Origin: Methylobacter tundripaludum
Lineage (GTDB): Bacteria > Pseudomonadota > Gammaproteobacteria > Methylococcales > Methylomonadaceae
Length of the DNA stretch: 64,000 bases
NCBI RefSeq assembly: GCF_002934365.1
Contig: NZ_PTIY01000016.1
Span: forward strand, 20,829 to 84,828
Direction: 5' to 3'
Of the stretch, positions 38,777 to 50,300 are shown one piece after another. The notes under the pieces were generated by a model that made no database searches, was not told the origin of the DNA, and saw only the letters and a program-made list of their open reading frames with translations. A program made the position numbers and the translations under genes. Position 1 is the first letter of the stretch. Each line of letters starts with the position of its first letter.

Positions 38777-41700
38777 ATGTTAAACAAACAACACAGTTTT
38801 GACTGCGTCGATAACGATGCATTACCAGACAACGCGGCTTCCCTGGTTGCTTTATTAAATTTGCGGGCGGAGCGGCAAGCCCTGCATACGGCTTATACGT
38901 TCATGGAGAATGGCGAACGCCCCCTCGGATCGATAACATACGGCGAGTTGGACTTGCAGGCCAGACAGCTGGCCGTGCAATTGCAGGAACTGGGTATGCG
39001 GGGCGAACGCGCCATCTTGCTCTATCCGCCGGGTTTGGATTATATCGTGGCGTTTTTCGCCTGTTTATATGGCGGTTTGATTGCAGTACCGGCCTATCCG
39101 CCGACCAACGGCCGGCATATGCCCAGGTTGCAGGCGATCATCGATGACAGCCAGGCGGCTGTGATACTCAGCACACAGAGCGTCGCCAATGCGGTGCGTC
39201 AATTCCCTGTCGGCTCTTCTGATTTGTTAGATAAGCATTGGCTGGTTACCGACAATCTTGCCAACGGCGATGCAAGCGCCTGGCGTTTGCCGGCATTGCG
39301 CGACGATGACCCGGCTTTTCTGCAATACACCTCGGGTTCCACCGGCAACGCCAAGGGCGTGATGATCAGCCACGGCAATCTGATGGCGAATCAGCAATTG
39401 ATCAAACGCCGCTTCGGCCACAATGCCCATTCGACGGTGGTCGGTTGGTTGCCGCTGTACCACGACATGGGCTTGATCGGCAATGTCATGCAGCCGTTAT
39501 ATTGCGGAACCAGCGCTATTTTAATGTCGCCGATGGCGTTCCTGGAAAAACCCGTCCGTTGGCTGCAAGCGATCAGCGATTACCGCGCCCATACCAGCGG
39601 CGGGCCGAATTTTGCGTTCGAGCTGTGCGCGCAAAAAATCTCGGCCGAAGAAAAAGCCGGCTTGGATCTTAGCAGCTGGCAATTGGCTTTTAACGGCGCC
39701 GAACCGATTAACCCGGATACCTTGGATCGTTTTGCCGCCGCTTTTGCAGAATGCGGATTTAGCCGCGAGGCTTTTTATCCCTGTTACGGTTTGGCGGAAG
39801 CGACCTTGCTGGCTACCGGCGGCGATAAGAATGCCGAACCCATAGTCGCGTCTTTTGACAAGAACGGTCTGGAACAAGGCAAAGCACAGCAGGTCATCGA
39901 TGATCAGACAGCCCGACGCCTGGTCGGCTGCGGCAAGATAGCCACCGACGCCGCGCAGCGGATTAGGATCGTCGATCCTGAGTCCGGCGAATTATGCAGC
40001 GATGGCCGGATCGGCGAGATTCAGCTTGGCGGCCCCAGCATCAGCCTGGGCTATTGGCAAAATGCGCTAGCCACCGGGCAGGCTTTTGTCGGCGACAGCA
40101 ACGGCCAATGGCTGCGCACCGGCGATTTAGGCTTTATTGAAGACGACGAATTGTTCGTTTCCGGACGGTTGAAGGATTTGATCATTATCCGCGGCCGTAA
40201 CTATTACCCGCACGACCTGGAATACGCGGCCGAAGCCGCGACCGATGCCTTAAATCCCGGCTGTGCGGCCGCTTTTGCCGTCAGCGGAGGCGACAGCGAA
40301 AAGCTGATCGTATTGGCGGAATTAAAGCGCAACCGCTTAAGACAGGCCGACTACAAGGCCGAATTCGCCGCGATACGCACCCGGCTGGTCGAAGAATGCG
40401 GCATACAGGTCGACACCGTGATGTTGCTGAAGCCGGGCTCGATCCTGAAAACCAGCAGCGGTAAAATCAGGCGCTCGGCTTGCCGGCAGGCTTTTGAACA
40501 GCAGCAGTTTAAAGCGGTCGCCGTCGATGCGTTGGACGGTGTAACTCAAGGCGGCGGCAGTGACGCGTCGGCTAAACCGGGGATTAGCCTGGAACGGGCT
40601 TTACTGAGGCAGGCTTTGCTGTCGATTGACGACGCCGAAGGCGCACAGCTGCTGGCACAGTATCTGGCCGAAAAGGCGGCGACCCTGTCCGGCTTGGCCG
40701 TCGAAGTCGTGGACATAACGCAATCGCTGACCGGCTTGGGCATGGACTCGCTGAAAGCGGTGGAACTGAAATACTTTATCGACGAGCTGTTGGCTATCGA
40801 TTTGCCGGTTATGCATTTGCTCGGCAATCAGTCGCTGGGCGAGTGCGCGGAACAGGCGTTGAAACTGGCCAAGACAGCGCAGGCGCAAATTGCGCCGGCA
40901 CCGGTCAAAGACGACGGCGAACAGCCGCTCTCCTATGGGCAGCAGGCGCTGTGGACCGTCAACCGGATAGAAGCGGGCAGCTCGCTATATAACATGTCGG
41001 TTGCGATACATGTCCGCGCCAAGCTCGATAAAACGGCGGTACGGGATGCATTGGCGGCACTATTCGAGCGTCATGCGCAATTGCGCAGCGGCTTTCGGCT
41101 TAACCAACACAGCCGGATCGTGCGCATCCCGCTGACGGAATTACAGCCCCGGTTCGCCGAGATCAGTTGCGACGATGCGCGGCAACGCAGTGAAAATATC
41201 GCCGCTTTCGTGCATGAACCGTTCGATTTGGCGAATGAACCGTTACTGGTTGCAGCGGTGTTCAGTTGCGCCGACGACGATCAGGTGCTGGTGTTTTGCG
41301 CGCATCACATCGCCGTCGATTTCCGCTCGTTCACGATTTTGCTGGAAGAATTCAAGACGCTTTATCTGGGACAGGTAGCCGGGCGTACCCCGGATCTGCC
41401 GAATTTGGCGGCGAGTTACGGCGATTATGTCGCCTGGCAATCAGCCTACTTGGCCGATCAGCGCGCAGAGCAGGACTGGCAATACTGGCGAGACCGGTTG
41501 TCCGGCGAATTGCCTAGGCTGGCATTGCCTGCCGAGCGGCAGACGGCCGGCTCGCGGTCATGCCGGGGCCGCTCGGAAAATCTTAATATCGCGCCGGATA
41601 CCCTGCAAAAGCTTAAACGACTGGCCGCAGAGCAGCACACGACCCTGTATGCGTTGTTGCTAACGGTGTTTAAAACCCTGCTTTACCGCTACAGCGGCCA

Positions 41701-44098
41701 ACAGGACATCATTGTCGGCTCGCCGACGCTGGGCAGGCCAAAAAAAGAGTTCGCCGATACCGTCGGTTATTTCGTCAACCCGGTGGCGCTGCGTTCGCAC
41801 CCTGCCGCCGGACAGCGTTTTAGCGATTATTTAGCCGAGGTCAACGCTACCGTATTGGGCGCTATGGAGCATCAGCATTACCCGTTTTCGCTGCTGGTGG
41901 AAAAATTGCAGCCTGAGCGCGATCAGGGGCCGTCGGCGTTTTACCGGGTGTGGTTCGGATTGCAAAGCGGCACCGACCCTGCATCGGCCGCAGCCGGGCT
42001 GGCGCTGGGCATACCCGGCATAGCGCTGGATTGGGCGGGGCTGCTGGCCGAAAGTTATGCGTTGGAGGATGTCGCCGTACAATTCGATCTTACCTTGCTG
42101 ATGGCGGAGACTGCGCAGGGTTTGGCCGCCTCGTTCCAATACCGTAGCGATCTGCTGTCCCGTTCTGTGGTTTTAAGGCTTATCGGCCATTTCCAATGCC
42201 TGCTGCACGGCATACTTGCCAATCCCTCCGGCCGGTTGTCGGAGCTGCCGCTGCTGACCGTGCCGGAACGCAAACAGCTGTCGGCCTGGAATGAAACCGG
42301 TTCCGGTTACCCGCGTAACGGCACGGTACACAGCGTTTTCGAAGCCGTCGCCCGGCAACAACCGCACGCGGCAGCCCTGGTTTATCAGGAAACGCGCCTT
42401 AGCTATGCCGAGCTTAATGCGCAGGCCAACCGTCTGGCGCATCGCCTTCTGGCGCAAGGTGCGGGGCCGGAAAAACGCATCGCCTTATGCATTCCGCGCA
42501 GCGCTGAATTGGTCGTTGGCATATTGGCCATCCTCAAAGCCGGCGCGGTTTACGTGCCGATCGATCCCGCCTATCCCAAAGAGCGGCTGACGTACTTGAT
42601 GCAGGATGCCGGTTGCGAATTTCTACTGACCGGTACCGCGTTGCTGCCTAGCCTAGACTGCGGCGGTATGGCGACGATTTGCATCGATAATGTTGACGCC
42701 TACGTCGGTTGCAGCAGCGATAACCCCGAAATACCGTTGCATGCGGATAACGCGGCTTATGTCATTTACACTTCGGGATCGACCGGAAAACCCAAAGGCG
42801 TGGTGGTCGGCCACGGCAACCTGATGCACTCGACCTGGGCCCGAGGCGCTTATTACCGGGAGCCGGTCGGCTGTTATCTGCTGCTGTCGTCGTTCGCGTT
42901 CGACAGTTCGGTGGCGGGCATTTTTTGGACCTTGAGCCAGGGCGGCTGTTTGTGCTTGCCGGAGGATAGCCGGATCAAGGATCCGGTCGCTTTGGGCGCG
43001 CTGATCGAATACCGGCGGGTAACGCATATATTGGCGTTGCCGTCGCTGTACGAACTGTTGCTGGAGCATGTACCCACGGCTGCACTGAAAACATTGAATA
43101 CCGTTATCGTTGCCGGAGAAGCCTGCACCAATCCGCTGACTGAATTGCATTTCAAACGTCTGCCCGATACCGCGTTATTTAACGAATACGGTCCGACCGA
43201 AGCCACAGTATGGAGTAGCGTTTACGCTATTGCCCAGCCGCAAGATGGAGATTCGATACCGATAGGCAAACCGATCAACAACATGCATATCTATGTCGTG
43301 GACGATGAGCTGAACAGACTGCCGATCGGCGTTGCCGGGGAATTGCTGGTCGGCGGCGCAGGCATCAGCCGCGGGTATCTCGATCAAGCCGGGCTGACGG
43401 CGGAAAGGTTTATCCCCGACCCGTTCGGTGCGGATGGCGGCAGGTTGTATAGAACCGGCGACCGGGTGCGTTATCTGGCCGACGGCAATATCGAGTTTTT
43501 AGGCCGATTCGATCAACAGGTCAAAATCAGGGGTTACCGCATAGAACTCGGCGAAATCGAAGCCTGCCTGTTGCGCCACCCGGCGATAAAAGCAGCGGCA
43601 GTGGCCATACGCGAGGATGTGCCGGGCAATAAACGGCTGACCGCATACTTGGTCGCGGAATCCGGCACAGTGACCGATACGGAAGCGTTAAAAGCGCATA
43701 TCAAACACTGCCTGCCTGAGTACATGCTGCCGTCGGCTTGGCTGTGGCTGGACGCAATGCCGCTGAACGCGAACGGCAAGCTCGATCGCAATGCGTTGCT
43801 TGGGCTGGCAAACCAGGTCGACAGCACACAGCCGTTCGTCGCGCCGCGCGACGAAGCGGAAGAAGCCGTAGCCGATATTTGGCGGGAAGTGTTGGGTGTC
43901 CAGCAACTGAGCATACATGACGATTTTTTCGAATTGGGCGGCCATTCGCTGTCCGGCGTGCAGGTGACGGCAAAAGTCCAGGAACTGTTCAATATCGAGG
44001 TGCCGGTCAATGTTTTGTTCGAAGCCACGACCGTCGCCAAATTTGTCGACCGGATGGCCGAGTATCAGACGACAGAGCCGCTTGAGGCTTTGGAATGA
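38777..44098 (+). CDS. NRPS 1: FAAL-ACP-C-A-PCP loading and first module
   Basis: A 1773-residue synthetase. Residues about 20-590 are a fatty acyl-AMP ligase (QYTSGSTGNAKGVMISHGNL near 182; PCYGLAEATLLATGG). An acyl carrier domain follows with its Ser in GMDSLKAVEL (about 657). The condensation domain has HHIAVDF (about 842), a starter-type variant of HHxxxDG. The A domain has YTSGSTGKPKG (about 1328) and my reading of its specificity residues is D-S-A-L-I-A-E-V-W, not assigned. The final PCP has LGGHSLSG (about 1720). It should activate a fatty acid and join it to the first amino acid. GAGAGTAGG precedes the ATG. Confidence 0.92.
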   Translation: MLNKQHSFDCVDNDALPDNAASLVALLNLRAERQALHTAYTFMENGERPLGSITYGELDLQARQLAVQLQELGMRGERAILLYPPGLDYIVAFFACLYGGLIAVPAYPPTNGRHMPRLQAIIDDSQAAVILSTQSVANAVRQFPVGSSDLLDKHWLVTDNLANGDASAWRLPALRDDDPAFLQYTSGSTGNAKGVMISHGNLMANQQLIKRRFGHNAHSTVVGWLPLYHDMGLIGNVMQPLYCGTSAILMSPMAFLEKPVRWLQAISDYRAHTSGGPNFAFELCAQKISAEEKAGLDLSSWQLAFNGAEPINPDTLDRFAAAFAECGFSREAFYPCYGLAEATLLATGGDKNAEPIVASFDKNGLEQGKAQQVIDDQTARRLVGCGKIATDAAQRIRIVDPESGELCSDGRIGEIQLGGPSISLGYWQNALATGQAFVGDSNGQWLRTGDLGFIEDDELFVSGRLKDLIIIRGRNYYPHDLEYAAEAATDALNPGCAAAFAVSGGDSEKLIVLAELKRNRLRQADYKAEFAAIRTRLVEECGIQVDTVMLLKPGSILKTSSGKIRRSACRQAFEQQQFKAVAVDALDGVTQGGGSDASAKPGISLERALLRQALLSIDDAEGAQLLAQYLAEKAATLSGLAVEVVDITQSLTGLGMDSLKAVELKYFIDELLAIDLPVMHLLGNQSLGECAEQALKLAKTAQAQIAPAPVKDDGEQPLSYGQQALWTVNRIEAGSSLYNMSVAIHVRAKLDKTAVRDALAALFERHAQLRSGFRLNQHSRIVRIPLTELQPRFAEISCDDARQRSENIAAFVHEPFDLANEPLLVAAVFSCADDDQVLVFCAHHIAVDFRSFTILLEEFKTLYLGQVAGRTPDLPNLAASYGDYVAWQSAYLADQRAEQDWQYWRDRLSGELPRLALPAERQTAGSRSCRGRSENLNIAPDTLQKLKRLAAEQHTTLYALLLTVFKTLLYRYSGQQDIIVGSPTLGRPKKEFADTVGYFVNPVALRSHPAAGQRFSDYLAEVNATVLGAMEHQHYPFSLLVEKLQPERDQGPSAFYRVWFGLQSGTDPASAAAGLALGIPGIALDWAGLLAESYALEDVAVQFDLTLLMAETAQGLAASFQYRSDLLSRSVVLRLIGHFQCLLHGILANPSGRLSELPLLTVPERKQLSAWNETGSGYPRNGTVHSVFEAVARQQPHAAALVYQETRLSYAELNAQANRLAHRLLAQGAGPEKRIALCIPRSAELVVGILAILKAGAVYVPIDPAYPKERLTYLMQDAGCEFLLTGTALLPSLDCGGMATICIDNVDAYVGCSSDNPEIPLHADNAAYVIYTSGSTGKPKGVVVGHGNLMHSTWARGAYYREPVGCYLLLSSFAFDSSVAGIFWTLSQGGCLCLPEDSRIKDPVALGALIEYRRVTHILALPSLYELLLEHVPTAALKTLNTVIVAGEACTNPLTELHFKRLPDTALFNEYGPTEATVWSSVYAIAQPQDGDSIPIGKPINNMHIYVVDDELNRLPIGVAGELLVGGAGISRGYLDQAGLTAERFIPDPFGADGGRLYRTGDRVRYLADGNIEFLGRFDQQVKIRGYRIELGEIEACLLRHPAIKAAAVAIREDVPGNKRLTAYLVAESGTVTDTEALKAHIKHCLPEYMLPSAWLWLDAMPLNANGKLDRNALLGLANQVDSTQPFVAPRDEAEEAVADIWREVLGVQQLSIHDDFFELGGHSLSGVQVTAKVQELFNIEVPVNVLFEATTVAKFVDRMAEYQTTEPLEALE

Positions 44099-44363
44099 GT
44101 TGCATGCGTCAGCCAAGCTCATAAAGCATAAAACCGTAAAGTTCGAGAACGATTGCGTGGCAGATATTTGCTCCCGCGCCCATGCAGTCTTGCAATATCC
44201 GTATTCACTACATCCACAGGCGATACCGGAGCGGCGTAGCGCTCTTAGCTGAGCGCGTGGGAGAGAGCGCAGCCCGGATGTCGCGGGCGCGCCCCGCTCC
44301 TACGGTGTTATTTCGCTTTATTTAACGGCGGTGGCTAAAACATCCGGGAGTTAGGCTAAAACT
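44099..44363. other. Gap between NRPS 1 and NRPS 2
   Basis: A 265-bp non-coding gap, unusual between genes of one assembly line, since the others abut or overlap. It contains GC-rich palindromic sequence (for example GCTCTTAGCTGAGC and GCGGGCGCGCCCCGC at about 44248-44310) but no clear promoter. Confidence 0.5.
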
Positions 44364-47300
44364 ATGGAAAAAATCATGACCAACACAGCGATGCAGAGCG
44401 CGTCAAACAGCGACAAATTACAGCAAGCCCAGCGCACACAGCTGATTGCCAGACTCAGGAAAACCGATCATATCACCGGCGGCGTTATCGGCAGACGTGG
44501 CGCCGGCCAGCCGGCGCCGTTATCGTACTCGCAGGAACGGTTGTGGATCATGTCGGAGCTGGAGCCGGACAATCCGATCTATAACGTCGCCGGCGCCGTG
44601 CAATTCGATGGATTGCTGAATACGCAAGCCTTGCAGCAAGGCTTGGACGAGGTGGTCAGGCGTCACGAAATCCTGCGCAGCCGCTTTGTCGCCGAAGGCC
44701 AGCAGGTATTATCCGGCGGCGGCTTGCCGCTGACTCGCTTGGATCTTGCCGGCTTTCGCCAAGACCGGGCGATGGAGCTGTTCCAGCGGTGCGCCGACGA
44801 TTTTAACCGCCAGCCGTTTCGGCTTGCCGGGCAGCCGCCGTTACGTGCGCTGTTGGTGATCTTGGGCGAGCGGGAGCATATTTTATTGCTGGCTTTGCAT
44901 CATATCGTTTCGGATCGCTGGTCGGTCGGGGTGCTAATGCAGGAAGTCGCCGCGTTGTACCGCGCATACGGCGACGGCCAGCCTTCCGCCTTGCCGGAAT
45001 TGCCGATTCAGTATGGCGATTTCTGCGTATGGCAACGGGGGCAACAGCAAAAATGGGCCAAGCATTTGGATTATTGGCGGCAAAAACTGGCGGGCGCGCC
45101 GCCTCTGCTGGAGTTGCCGACCGACCGGCCAAGGCCGCCGGTACCCAGCTACCGAGGCGAGATGTACAGTTTCGAGCTTTCCGCCGAATTGAGCCGGGAA
45201 GTGATAGAACTGGGCAAGCAATACAATGCCACGCTGTTCATGGTGATGGCCGCCGCCTTTAATACGTTGTTGTATCGCTATACCGGCAGTAAAGAACTCT
45301 GCATCGGGTATCCGGTGGCCGGGCGCAGCCAAACGCAAACAGCGGCTTTGATAGGTTTTTTTGTCAATACGCTGGTGTTGCGCTGCCGGTCAGAGGCCGA
45401 TCTGCCGTTCTCGGAGCTGCTGCTGCAATTGCGGGAGCAAGCCTTGCAGGATCAGAATCATCAGGAACTTTCTTTCGGTCAATTGCTGGATGCGTTGAAT
45501 CCGGTCCGCAACACCAGCCATGCGCCTTTATTCCAGGTGATGCTGGCGGTGCAGAATGTGCCGATGGCGGATTTTCGGATGCAGGACGTGTCGGCTATGC
45601 CGCTGGCGATCAACACCCATACAGCGCAATTCGATCTGACCTTGTTTGTCGATCAGCGCGACGGCAAGCTGCTGGGCGGCTTCGAATACAACACCGATTT
45701 ATTCGATGCCGCGACGATCCAAAGAATGGCCGGGCATCTGCAAATGCTGCTGGCGGGCGTTGTCAGCAAGCCCGAACTGCCGCTGAAACAATTGCCGCTG
45801 ATGACTCAAGCGGAAACCAAGCGGCTGCTCGAGGACTGGAGTGGCGTGGGGCGAGCCGTGCATGCCTTTAAAGCTATGCCGATCAGTGAACGCCCTACAG
45901 CGATTCACCAGCTTTTTGAGATACAGGCGCAAACAATGCCGGATAAAACGGCATTGGCTTTCGCCGGCCGGCGCATCAGTTACGGCGAACTTAACAGCCG
46001 CGCGCAGCGATGGGCCGAACGCCTGATGGATTTGGGGATCGGCGCCGAATGCCGGGTCGGCGTCTGCGCCGAGCGTTCCGTCGAGCTGATTGTCGGATTG
46101 CTGGCCGCGCTGAAAGCCGGGGCCGCCTATGTTCCTCTGGACCCGAGCTATCCCGAAGAGCGGCTGGATTATATGCTTGATAACGCAGGTATCGAGTTGT
46201 TGCTGACGCAAAGCGCATTGGTCGACAAGTTTAAGCATCGCGGCATCAACATGCTTTACTTGGATCAAGCTTTAGTCGAAGGCCAAACAACGCGAACAGC
46301 CTCCCGTCCGGTATCACCGAACAACACCGCCTATATTATTTATACCTCCGGCTCTACCGGGCAGCCTAAAGGCGTTCCGGTCAGCCACCGCAATTTGCTG
46401 CATTCGACACTGGTCAGGACGGATTATTACCGCGAGCCGCTGGAATGCTTTCTGCTGCTGTCTTCGTTCGCATTCGACAGTTCGGTCGCCGGGATATTCT
46501 GGACCCTAAGCCAAGGCGGCTGCTTATGTCTGCCGCAACAGGAAGATTTGACCGATCCTTCAGCCCTGGCCGAACTCATTGACCGGCACCGGGTCAGCCA
46601 TTTGCTGGCCTTGCCTTCGTTTTATACGGCTATTATCAATGACGGCAATATTCCTCACTTAAATAGTTTGCGGGCGGTTATCGTCGCCGGCGAAGCCTGT
46701 TCGGGCGAAACCGCCGCAGAGCATCACCGCAAGTTGTCGGCAGTCCAGCTTTACAACGAATACGGGCCTACCGAAGGGACGGTTTGGAGCAGCGTTTACC
46801 ACAGCGAGAAAACCGATGCGGACACCATGTTGCCGATCGGCCGGGCTATAGCCGGCGTGCGGATTTATATCCTGGACGAACAATGCCAACCGGCACCGAT
46901 AGGTATCAGCGGCGAGTTGTGCATAGGCGGAGCCGGTTTGGCGCAAGGCTACCTGAATCAGCCGGCGTTGACTGCGGAAAAATTCATACCCAATCCGTTC
47001 AGTGCGGATGGCGAGCGGCTGTACAAAACCGGCGACTTGGCGTGCTTTCGCGCCGATGGCGAAATTGAATTTTTGGGCCGCATCGACAACCAGGTCAAGA
47101 TTCGCGGCTACCGGATCGAGCTCGGCGAAATCGAAGCCCGCTTGCTGCAACATCCGGCCATTGCCGCCGCCGCAGTGCTGGCGACAGAGGACAATCCCGG
47201 CAATAAACGCCTGACCGCCTATATCGTCCCGTCGTCGTCTGAGCCGGAAACGCAGGACTTGCAGCGCTATCTTGGACAAGCCTTGCCGGATTTTATGGTG

Positions 47301-50300
47301 CCGTCTTTATTTATCAGCCTGGACAAACTGCCGCTAACGCCTAACGGAAAATTGGACCACAAGCGCTTGCCGCAACCGGATCTCAGTGGGCTATCGGCAA
47401 AGCACTATGAGGAACCGCAAACGCCGGTTGAAAGGGCTTTGGCCGATATTTGGAGCGAGTTGCTGGCGGTTAAGCGCGTCGGGCGGCACGACAATTTCTT
47501 CGAGCTGGGCGGCGACTCGATACTGAGTATTCAGGCCGTGAGCAGGGCTCGCCAAGCCGGTATCGTCATTACCCCCAAACTATTATTCCAGCATCAGACG
47601 GTTGCCGCGTTGGCGATGGCGGCCGGGCATAGCCGGCAAATTCCGGCCGAACAAGGCGTTGTGACCGGCGATGTGGCGTTGACGCCGATTCAGCATTGGT
47701 TTTTCGAACAAAACCTCAGCAATCCCCATCACTGGAATCAGGCCTTGTTTCTGGAAATAAAGCCCGGACTGACGCCGGATATTTTAGATAGCGCAATCAA
47801 GCAATTGCTGATCCACCATGACGTGCTGCGGACGCGGTTCACTCAAGAAAACGGCGAGTGGAAACAATACATCCTTAACGACGAAACGCAGGTTGCTGTC
47901 GAACATATCGATTTGTCCGGCGTCGCGGCAGAACGGCAGGCGGCGACGCTCGAATCGGCGGCATCGGTCCAGCAAGCCCGGCTGCATTTAACCGGGGGGC
48001 CTGTACTGCGTGCAGTGTGGTTCGACTTAGGTCCAGGGCAATCCAGCCGGGTATTGATTGCGATACACCATTTAGTCGTGGACGGCGTTTCCTGGCGGAT
48101 TTTACTGGAAGATTTGGCGGCCGTTTGCCTGCAACTGATGTCGGGGCGAACACCGGTATTACCGGCAAAAACCACTTCATTCAAATATTGGTCGGAACAA
48201 ATCGTTAAACAGGCGGGGAAGGGCGGATTGCCGATCGATAACGCGTATTGGCTGGATTCGCGGCGTAATCGGGTTGCCGTTTTACCGGTAGATGAGCCCG
48301 CCGGCCGTAACCTGGTTGCAATGGAAGACGAGGTAACGCTTGCATTGACGGCGGCCGAGACGCGCACGCTGTTGCAGGACGTTCCCGGCGCTTACCGCAC
48401 CAAAATAGATGAATTGTTGTTGACCGCGCTGACCCGCACCTTATGCGACTGGATGCGTTGCGAATCGGTATTGATCGATATGGAAGGACACGGACGCGAG
48501 GATATTGCAAACGAGTTGGACGTTTCCCGTACAGTCGGCTGGTTTACTGCGGTATATCCTGCGCTGTTGACTGTTGCCGGCGATTCCTCATCAGCCGATA
48601 TGTTGAAATCGGTCAAGGAGCAACTGCGGGCCGTTCCGATGAACGGGATCGGCTACGGTTTGTTGCGCTATGCTTCGGAGGATGCGGTGGCGTTGGCTAG
48701 TCAGCCCAAGGCGCAGGTTATTTTCAACTATCTCGGGCAGCTCGATACGGTCATGGCGGCCGATGCGCCGTTTGTGCCGACCCGTGCAGCGACCGGGCAA
48801 AGCTGCGATCCGGCCGGCGTCAGGCCCCATGAATTGGCTATTGTCGGCAGCATTTCGGATGGACAAATGCAGTTGAGTTGGCGCTACAGCGGGGAGCGCT
48901 ACCGCAAGGCTACGATTGAAACGCTGGCCGGCAACTATCGGCAGCATCTTAAGGCGCTGATAGCGCATTGCGTATTGCCGGATTCCGGCGGCTACACGCC
49001 TTCCGATTTTCCGTTAATCGCGTTGCCGCAATCCGAATTGGACGCGATGGCCTTGAAGCCCAGGCAGATTGAAGATGTTTACCCGTTGGCGCCGCTGCAA
49101 TACGGTCTGGTGTTTCACAGCCTGTATGCGCCCGAATCCGGTGTTTACTGCATCCAGCTCGGTTGCCGCTTATCGGGCGAGCTCAATGTTCCGGCGTTCA
49201 AACAAGCCTGGCAGTTGCTTGCCGATCGCCACTCGATTCTACGCAGCAGTTTTCAGGTCAAGAACCAGGATCAACTGTTACAAATCGTGCACAAGCATGT
49301 ACAGTTGCCGATTACCGAATACGACTGGCGCCGGTATTCGGCGCAGGAACAAGCGCTACGTTGGCAACAGTTATTGGCCGATGATCAGGCAAACGGCTTC
49401 GACTTTGCCCGTGCGCCGTTGATGCGATTGGCATTGGTGCAATGCTCGGATAAGACGCATTACTTTGTCTGGAGTTATCACCACGTATTGCTGGACGGCT
49501 GGAGCGCGCCGCTGCTGATAAAAGACGTATTTTCCGCCTATCATGCGTTGCGGCGCGGGGATGCGCCGTCTTTTCCCTCAGTGCAGCCTTATAGCGGCTA
49601 TATCGCCTGGCTGCAAAAACAGGATATGGGCGCGGCCGAAGCTTACTGGCGGTCGGCGCTTGGCGGCTTTACCGCCCCGACGCCGTTAATCATCGATAAA
49701 ACGCCGGATCATGCGGCGGACAGCCATGCCAAAGAGGGCTTGGCTTTATCGGCGTCACTTAGCCAAGCGTTACAGGCTTTCGCAAAACACCATCAGCTGA
49801 CTTTGAACACGCTGGTGCAAGGCGCCTGGGGGTTATTGCTCAGCCGTTACAGCGGCGAGAATGATGTGGTATTCGGCGCTACGGTGTCGGGCCGGCCCGC
49901 CGATATGGCCGATATCGAGTCTATGGTCGGCTTGTTCATCAACTCGCTGCCGGTGCGGGTCAAGGTGACCGCAGACAGCACGGCGCTTGTCTGGCTGCAA
50001 GCGCTGTTTGCGCAAAATCAGGACATGCATCGTTTTGAATATGCGCCGTTAACGCACATCCAAGGTTGGTCGGACGTGCCGCGCGGCGCGTCTTTATTCG
50101 AAAGTTTGCTGGTTTTCGAGAACTATCCTATCGATCAGGCGCTGACCGGAAATCTGGACGGTCTGACTATCGATGAGGTCAGTGTCGTTGACCAAACCAG
50201 CTACCCGTTAACCGTATCCGTTTTTCCGGGAACGGAGCTGCTGTTGGAAATAAGCTATGCCGCAGGCCGGTTCGAAGCTGAGACGATCAAGCGGATGCTG

